Assembly (NCBI GenBank): GCA_963741385.1
Contig: CAVUHO010000015.1
Location: 124,001 to 188,000, forward strand
DNA: 64,000 nucleotides
Origin: Sulfomarinibacter sp963741385
GTDB lineage: Bacteria > Acidobacteriota > Thermoanaerobaculia > Thermoanaerobaculales > Sulfomarinibacteraceae
Direction: 5' to 3'
The position numbers and the translations under genes were made by a program. The first letter of the stretch is position 1; the number at the start of each line of letters is the position of its first letter. Below, one piece after another: positions 59,326 to 64,000 of the stretch. The notes below the pieces were generated by a model. The model had not been told where the DNA came from, made no database searches, and worked only from the letters and a program-made list of their open reading frames with translations.

Positions 59326-61428
59326 ATGGTTCAGAAAAAATCGCAGGACAATCTCACACCGGAATCACCCGGTGCGTTCATCAACCGCGAGTTGAGCTGG
59401 CTTCGATTCGCGCGACGGGTGTTCGAGATGGCGAAGGACCCGGAGGTGCCGCTGCTCGAACGCGTGAAGTTCGCAGGCATCCTCGGCATGCTGCATGACG
59501 AGTTCTTCATGAAACGCGTCAGCGGTCTCAAACGACAGATCAACAAGCGCGTCAACAAGCTTTCTCTCGACGGCATGACGCCGACTGAGGAGTTGGCTGC
59601 GTGCCGCAAGGAAGTGCTCAAACAGAACAGAGAATTGTCGCAACTCTTGAGTTTCGAATTGCGGCCGGCGTTGGCTTCTCAAGGGATCGGTATCGTCGAC
59701 CTCAAAGATGTGAGTGATCACCACCGCGCCGACCTTGCCGAGTACTTCAAACGTTCGGTGCTGCCCATTCTGACGCCGCTGGCGGTTGACGCCGAACACC
59801 CTTTTCCATTCATCAGAAGTCTCGGACTCAACCTTGCGGTCACCGTGAAAGAGGGCAAACGCGGCGATCGATTTGTCCGCGTCAAAGTCCCGATCAACCG
59901 GAACCGTTGGGTGCCGCTCAGCGACCGCAGCGGGTTCGTGCCGCTCGAACAGGTGATCGCCGCAAACCTTGATCAGCTTTTCCCAGATGCCGAGATCGCG
60001 TCGTATGTTTTTCGAGTCACTCGAGCCGCCCGCGGTGAAGAGGGGGAGGAAAGCGACTCGACGATCCACACCGGTGTTCTGGAACCGGGCAGCATCATCC
60101 GGCAGGTGACCGACGAACTCAAAGCGCGACGTTTTGCCGGAGAGGTCCGTCTTCAGGTAGCGAGGGAAACGCCCAAGAAAATGAGGCAGTGGCTGACGCA
60201 GCAGCTCAAGCTTGTGGAAACCGATGTCTACGTGACAGACCACTTCATGGCGGTGGCTGATCTCCTTCGGTTTGACGTCGAAGGCCACGAGGCGTTGCGC
60301 TACCCGCCCTATGCTCCAATCATTCACAACCGGCTTCGCAACCTCATCGCCAGCGACTCTTCGGCGATCTTTGAAGAAATCTCCCGCGGGGACATCCTGC
60401 TCCACCACCCGTACCACAGCTTCGACACCTCGGTGCTCCGGTTTCTGCAGTCGGCGGCGACAGACGACAAGGTCCTTGCCATCAAGCTGACGATCTACCG
60501 CACGTCGTCGGACTCGCCCATCATTCAGGCATTGGCCGAGGCGGCGCGTCGTGGCAAACAGGTGGCGGTGCTGGTTGAGATCACCGCCCGGTTCGACGAA
60601 GAACCGAACATCGCCTGGGGCCGCTTGCTCGAGAGAGAGGGTGCCCACGTCTCCTATGGAGTGGAAAAGCTGAAGACCCACGTCAAGCTGGCGATGGCGG
60701 TGCGAGAGGAGGCCGACGGTGTGCGGCGTTACGTTCACGTCGGCACCGGGAACTACCACAGCGGTACAGCGCGGTTGTACGAGGATATCGGCATTTTGAG
60801 TTGCGACCCCGACCTCAGCGCTGATGTCGCGGCGGTGTTCAACGAACTCACGAGTTCCACTCCGTTTGACGGCTACCGGCTGATGTTGGTCGCGCCGAGG
60901 ATGATGCGCACGCGGTTCATCGAACTCATCCGTCGTGAGGTGGCCCATGCCGTCGAGGGTCGGCCATCAGGCATTCGTGCCAAGATGAACCAGCTGCAGG
61001 ACCCGGAGATCATTCGCGAGCTGTACAGGGCGAGTCAGGCGGGCGTGTCGATCACTCTCAACGTTCGTGGGCTGTGTTGTCTGCGTCCCGGAATCAAGAA
61101 CCTCTCAGAGAATATCCGGGTGTTCTGCGTGCTTGGTCGGTTTCTCGAGCACGGTCGGATCTACGGGTTCGAAAACGGAGGCTCGCCCGAGTACTTCTTC
61201 GGTTCGGCGGACTGGATGAAGCGAAATCTCGACCGCAGGGTGGAGACCATCGCACCGGTTCGCGACCCGCTGCTCGTCGCCGAGGTGGAGGAGATTCTGA
61301 CGATTGCCGAGAATGACAATCACACGGCCTGGGATCTCCGGTCGGACGGCACCTATGTCCGTCGTCGTCCGAAAAAGAACGAGGAACCGCGACCCTCGCA
61401 GCAGGTATTCATGAACATCGTGCGGTAG
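59326..61428 (+). CDS. ppk1: Polyphosphate kinase 1
   Basis: Makes long-chain polyphosphate from ATP. At 700 residues it is full length. It opens FINRELSWLRFARRVFEMA, typical of the PPK1 N domain. The catalytic (phosphorylated) histidine region is YVHVGTGNYHSGTARLYED, the second active-site His is in LGRFLEHGRIYGFENGG, and EITARFDEEPNIAWGRLLE and YGVEKLKTHVKLA are conserved. GGAG lies 6 nt before ATG 59326. It is divergent from the AlgP-like gene and lies next to the CYTH-CHAD/parA operon. Confidence 0.95.
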   Translation: MVQKKSQDNLTPESPGAFINRELSWLRFARRVFEMAKDPEVPLLERVKFAGILGMLHDEFFMKRVSGLKRQINKRVNKLSLDGMTPTEELAACRKEVLKQNRELSQLLSFELRPALASQGIGIVDLKDVSDHHRADLAEYFKRSVLPILTPLAVDAEHPFPFIRSLGLNLAVTVKEGKRGDRFVRVKVPINRNRWVPLSDRSGFVPLEQVIAANLDQLFPDAEIASYVFRVTRAARGEEGEESDSTIHTGVLEPGSIIRQVTDELKARRFAGEVRLQVARETPKKMRQWLTQQLKLVETDVYVTDHFMAVADLLRFDVEGHEALRYPPYAPIIHNRLRNLIASDSSAIFEEISRGDILLHHPYHSFDTSVLRFLQSAATDDKVLAIKLTIYRTSSDSPIIQALAEAARRGKQVAVLVEITARFDEEPNIAWGRLLEREGAHVSYGVEKLKTHVKLAMAVREEADGVRRYVHVGTGNYHSGTARLYEDIGILSCDPDLSADVAAVFNELTSSTPFDGYRLMLVAPRMMRTRFIELIRREVAHAVEGRPSGIRAKMNQLQDPEIIRELYRASQAGVSITLNVRGLCCLRPGIKNLSENIRVFCVLGRFLEHGRIYGFENGGSPEYFFGSADWMKRNLDRRVETIAPVRDPLLVAEVEEILTIAENDNHTAWDLRSDGTYVRRRPKKNEEPRPSQQVFMNIVR

Positions 61429-61438
61429 CCCTCGGCGA

Positions 61439-61487
61439 GTTTTGAGTTTTGAGTTTTTAGTTTTTAGTTTTGAATTTGGGATTCGGC
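61439..61487. repeat. Heptamer repeat array (GTTTTGA/GTTTTTA), 7 units
   Basis: Seven units in exact 7-bp register: GTTTTGA x2, GTTTTTA x2, GTTTTGA, ATTTGGG, ATTCGGC. It lies between the convergent stops of ppk1 and hslO, and its T-rich strand could aid termination. Confidence 0.88.
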
Positions 61488-61494
61488 TGCGAGC

Positions 61495-62427
61495 TCAGCC
61501 GTGGCGCGTTGACTTGCGTTCGGCGTCGACCTCGGCGAGGAGTTCGCGGAGACGTTCGTGGGTCAGCACGTACTCGGTGTGGCAGAAACCGCACGTCAGA
61601 ACCGCGCGCCGGTCGTTGTCTTCGTCCATCGCCGCCCGGATCTCGCCGACCCCGAGCAGCTTGAGCGCAGCCTCGACCCGGTCGGACGAGCAGCCACAGA
61701 GGAAACGAACGGGGAGTTCGTCGAGAATGGTGCAGCCGTCCGGGAAGACCGTCGCCAGCCACTCCCGGGGACCGTCGCCCTCCGCGATGCGGGACGAAAG
61801 GGCCCCGAGCTCGCTGATGTGATCGACCAGAGTCTCCGCTTCTTCGTCGCTGACCCCCGGCAGGAGTTGAATAAGCATCCCGCCGGCGATATCGACCCGC
61901 CCTTCGGGAACCACGAGCACGCCGAACACGACGGCCGCGGGCGATTGCTCTGACTCGCTCAGATAGACCGCGAGGTCTTTGGCGAGGTCTCCCGACACCA
62001 GGTCGACGACTCCGCGATAGGGATCGCTGTGGCCTGAATCCCGGGTGACCACGAGCTGGCCGCCCCTCCCGACGACGCCCGCAACGTCGAGGTCACCGTC
62101 GGCCTTTCGAGGTGTGGTCGCGAGTGGGTTGGCTGCCATCGCGCGGACCCAGCCGGCCGGTGATGCGGTCGCCACCAGCCGGCCCGCGGGACCGCCGCCA
62201 TCGGCCTCGAGGGTCAACACGGGTTCTCTGTTTGTCAGCTTTTCGAGAGTTGCAGCCAACAGCAGGGCACCAGTCGACAACCTCGCAAGAGCCGCCGCAA
62301 CCTGTGGCGATGGATCGTGGATTCGCCGCAACTCCTCAGCGGTGTCCGTCGTCAGGGCGGCGACAACCCGGGCCCGTCCATCGAGGCCCATCGCTCGAAT
62401 CAAATGGTCGCCCTTGTGCCCGGTCAT
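61495..62427 (-). CDS. hslO: Redox-regulated chaperone Hsp33
   Basis: A holdase activated by oxidation of a C-terminal zinc site. The zinc ligands are in FLCGCSSDRVEAAL and LTCGFCHTEYVLT (CxC and CxxC). The N-terminal core shows TGALLLAATLEKLTNREPVL and PEGRVDIAGGMLIQLLPG. The length of 310 residues is normal. The ATG has GAGGACAGAGGT upstream. Hsp33 is also known to interact functionally with oxidative stress; polyphosphate has parallel chaperone roles, but no link is visible here beyond adjacency to ppk1. Confidence 0.93.
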   Translation of the reverse strand: MTGHKGDHLIRAMGLDGRARVVAALTTDTAEELRRIHDPSPQVAAALARLSTGALLLAATLEKLTNREPVLTLEADGGGPAGRLVATASPAGWVRAMAANPLATTPRKADGDLDVAGVVGRGGQLVVTRDSGHSDPYRGVVDLVSGDLAKDLAVYLSESEQSPAAVVFGVLVVPEGRVDIAGGMLIQLLPGVSDEEAETLVDHISELGALSSRIAEGDGPREWLATVFPDGCTILDELPVRFLCGCSSDRVEAALKLLGVGEIRAAMDEDNDRRAVLTCGFCHTEYVLTHERLRELLAEVDAERKSTRHG

Positions 62428-62483
62428 ACCTCTGTCCTCTCACTGGTCATGGCAATTGGCCGGGGAAGCCGCACGTGTGATTG

Positions 62484-62532
62484 CCGAATTCCGAATTCCG
62501 AATTCCAAATTCCGAATTCAAAATTCAAGATC
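62484..62532. repeat. Heptamer repeat array (CCGAATT), 7 units
   Basis: CCGAATT x3, CCAAATT, CCGAATT, CAAAATT, CAAGATC in 7-bp register, between the FmdB stop and the hslO start. Confidence 0.88.
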
Positions 62533-62535
62533 CTT

Positions 62536-62853
62536 CTATGCGACCTTCGGTTCCGCCTTCTTCGGTGCGCTCTTCTCAACCTTCGCGTCGCCGGTCTTCT
62601 CACTTTTGGTCTCGGTGGTCGAGGCTGGAACGCTCGCGGTTTCCTTTTCGCTTTCCGATGGGCCCGAACCGTTGTCCTTCGCGTAGTCGTTGACGTACCA
62701 GCCGCTGCCTTTGAACTGAAGGGCGGGGGCTCCCAGCAAACGATGGGAGGCGCCGCCGCATTTGGGGCAGACGCCGTCGTGCAGACTCGATGCCCGCTCG
62801 ATGCGTTCGAAGCGGTTGCCACAGGTCTGACATTTAAATTCATACAGGGGCAT
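62536..62853 (-). CDS. FmdB-family zinc ribbon protein
   Basis: A 105-residue protein. The N-terminal zinc ribbon is MPLYEFKCQTCGNRFE with CPKCGG and the terminal pattern FKGSGWYVNDY, all diagnostic of the FmdB/CxxC regulatory family. The C-terminal ~45 residues are a low-complexity acidic/basic tail (KKAEPKVA at the end). The function of the family is poorly known. The heptamer repeat array starts just after the stop. Confidence 0.88.
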   Translation of the reverse strand: MPLYEFKCQTCGNRFERIERASSLHDGVCPKCGGASHRLLGAPALQFKGSGWYVNDYAKDNGSGPSESEKETASVPASTTETKSEKTGDAKVEKSAPKKAEPKVA

Positions 62854-63021
62854 GCAGATCCTCCGGTGCGATCAACAATCGAGCATTTTGCGATTTGAGT
62901 GTGGTTTTGTCAAGTCGGTCGATGGCCCGGCTGAACCTGAGGAGGGGGTCATGTCTGTTACATTGTCGAGGCAACGGGTGCGGAGGATATCGTCAAGGCG
63001 TCCGAGGATTCGGAGATCCAG

Positions 63022-63393
63022 ATGAAGAAGACACTGTGTTTGGGAGTGCTCCTGCTGGCGGCGGTGGGTTGCAGTTCGTCCGACTCCGCCGACGCCGATC
63101 TCAAGGCGTGGACGCGTGAAGTTCGCGTGATCACGCCGAACCAGATCGGCGACCGCGAGTACGAAGAGGTCGCGAACCTCGAGGAAAAGGTGAACATCGG
63201 CGCCTTGGGTGAGGAGAGCGCCGTGGCAACCGCCAAAGAAAACCTGCGGCGCCGCGCGGCCAAACTCGACGCGGATGCCGTCGTGATCATCGCCTGCGGA
63301 CAGCAGGTGAGGTCAGCCCAGCCGGATCAGATGAGGAGCATGGGGCCCGAGGTCGTGTGCCAGGGTGTGGCGATCCGGTGGAAGAGCAACTGA
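63022..63393 (+). CDS. Small lipoprotein with RcsF/DUF4156-like fold (tentative)
   Basis: A 123-residue lipoprotein with lipobox LLAAVGCSSS (Cys 17). The mature domain, REVRVITPNQIGDREYEEVA then ENLRRRAAKLDADAVVIIAC and VVCQGVAIRW, follows the beta-alpha-beta layout of YbjQ/RcsF/DUF4156 proteins. The two cysteines (in IIACGQ and VVCQG) could form a disulfide as in RcsF. It may be an envelope-stress sensor or a simple outer-membrane lipoprotein. No partner is encoded next to it. Confidence 0.6.
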   Translation: MKKTLCLGVLLLAAVGCSSSDSADADLKAWTREVRVITPNQIGDREYEEVANLEEKVNIGALGEESAVATAKENLRRRAAKLDADAVVIIACGQQVRSAQPDQMRSMGPEVVCQGVAIRWKSN

Positions 63394-63416
63394 GCCGCCG
63401 GCCGCGATGATTCCTG

Positions 63417-64000
63417 ATGATTGAGTTCGGGCCGGGTATTTCAGCGCCGCAGGTTTCCGGAGTCGGCAACCTCAACGCAGTGGTTCTGGTCGGCGGCAAG
63501 AGCCTGCGCATGGGCCGGCCGAAACAGGTCCTGAGCCGCGGCGGCATGACCTTGACGGAAATCGCGGTCGCGGCGGTCGAAGGATTCGTTCATCGGGTCG
63601 TCCTGGCCGGCGACGGTCCAGTGCCGGAAAACCTCGATGGTCTCGAACGACTCGCAGACGTGCCGGGTCTGAGAGGCCCCTTGGGCGGGATCCTGGCGGC
63701 GATGCGCCGCATCCCGGAGTCGGTGTGGGTCGTTTCTGCGTCCGACATGCCGCGGGTCCGACGGGAGGCCATCGAGTGGCTGCTGGCGCAGCGCAGACCC
63801 GGGGTCTGGGCGGTCCTGCCCCGAACCGCCGCAGATCTTGTGGAACCGCTGCTGGCTGTGTATGAACCACAGATGAAAAACATTCTGGAACGGCGGGCCG
63901 ACATCGGTCGGTTCGGATTTCAGAAACTGGCCGGGTCCAATCGAGTGATGTGTCCGAGCCCTCCGGACGAAATTCGTGACGCGTGGACCAGCGTGAATAC
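63417..64000 (+). CDS. mobA: Molybdenum cofactor guanylyltransferase, N-terminal part (cut by window edge)
   Basis: Attaches GMP to molybdopterin to form the bis-MGD cofactor. The nucleotide-binding signature is NAVVLVGGKSLRMGRPKQVL; RGPLGGILAAM and VVSASDMPRVRREAIEW match the second and third MobA motifs. Translation from ATG 63417 stays open for 194 codons to the window end, near full MobA length (~190-200). The IspD/MobA-like NTP transferase group is close, but the G-G-x-S-x-R-M-G loop and size favour MobA. It implies molybdoenzymes elsewhere in the genome. Confidence 0.82.
   Translation, partial: MIEFGPGISAPQVSGVGNLNAVVLVGGKSLRMGRPKQVLSRGGMTLTEIAVAAVEGFVHRVVLAGDGPVPENLDGLERLADVPGLRGPLGGILAAMRRIPESVWVVSASDMPRVRREAIEWLLAQRRPGVWAVLPRTAADLVEPLLAVYEPQMKNILERRADIGRFGFQKLAGSNRVMCPSPPDEIRDAWTSVN

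Overview
The window is a high-GC bacterial chromosome segment. It has tightly packed, often overlapping operons separated by short intergenic regions rich in small dispersed repeats. Several traits fit an environmental member of the Acidobacteriota (Thermoanaerobaculia-like) or a similar deep-branching, respiration-versatile lineage: an IPTL-CTERM sorting tail, a REP-type tyrosine transposase, 7-bp-period intergenic repeats, a ten-haem cytochrome, a Mrp-type antiporter and an SdhAB-HdrBC redox complex. That placement is inference; there is no rRNA or other phylogenetic marker here. No tRNA, rRNA, CRISPR array or prophage was found.

Layout. 1-6.1 kb: end of a GNAT acetyltransferase, a threonine dehydratase, then a four-gene lipid-linked glycosylation block (GT39, GT2, methyltransferase, flippase-like protein) and a truncated trans-aconitate methyltransferase remnant. 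6.3-13.7 kb: a ten-gene Mrp-type Na+/H+ antiporter operon in which MrpA is split into separate genes and three NuoL/M/N-like subunits occur. 13.9-18.4 kb: a cytidylate-kinase-like protein and a phosphorelay array (receiver, sensor kinase, receiver, degenerate kinase, receiver) convergent with a giant SulP transporter (18.4-22.0 kb) that carries four tandem STAS-like domains and a CxxCH-bearing insertion. 22.2-26 kb: HdrC-HdrB-SdhB-SdhA complex, with several apparent frameshifts in the last two genes. 26-28 kb: IPTL-CTERM remnant and a RAYT transposase flanked by inverted repeats. 28-33.2 kb: amidase, RND exporter, periplasmic binding-like protein and TPR lipoprotein. 33.5-40.3 kb: a second glycosyltransferase region with a duplicated, chimeric gene fragment.

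40.3-49.6 kb: aminotransferase, creatininase-like hydrolase, ApaH, SixA, Ppx/GppA, Tag, a small coiled-coil protein, an alpha/beta hydrolase and an M1 peptidase. 50-53.7 kb: ten-haem cytochrome and OPT transporter. 54-56 kb: RecQ. 56.4-61.4 kb: ParA, CYTH-CHAD protein, an AlgP/histone-H1-like Lys/Ala protein and polyphosphate kinase. 61.5-64 kb: Hsp33, FmdB zinc ribbon, a small lipoprotein and the start of MobA.

How the genes work together. Two modules stand out as candidate undescribed systems. (1) ppk, AlgP-like, CHAD and parA lie together, with ppx/gppA, sixA and apaH nearby. Every member has a plausible tie to polyphosphate, which suggests a granule synthesis, nucleoid-tethering and partition cassette. 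(2) A SulP transporter with four STAS-like domains and a predicted periplasmic CxxCH loop is encoded against a phosphorelay array that contains a pseudokinase and a cytidylate-kinase-like protein, which suggests an anion transporter gated by redox state and phosphorylation. A third notable signal is a family of paired intergenic elements (41.7-41.9 and 53.8-54.0 kb) whose outer borders are conserved while their inner stems differ in sequence but stay self-complementary.
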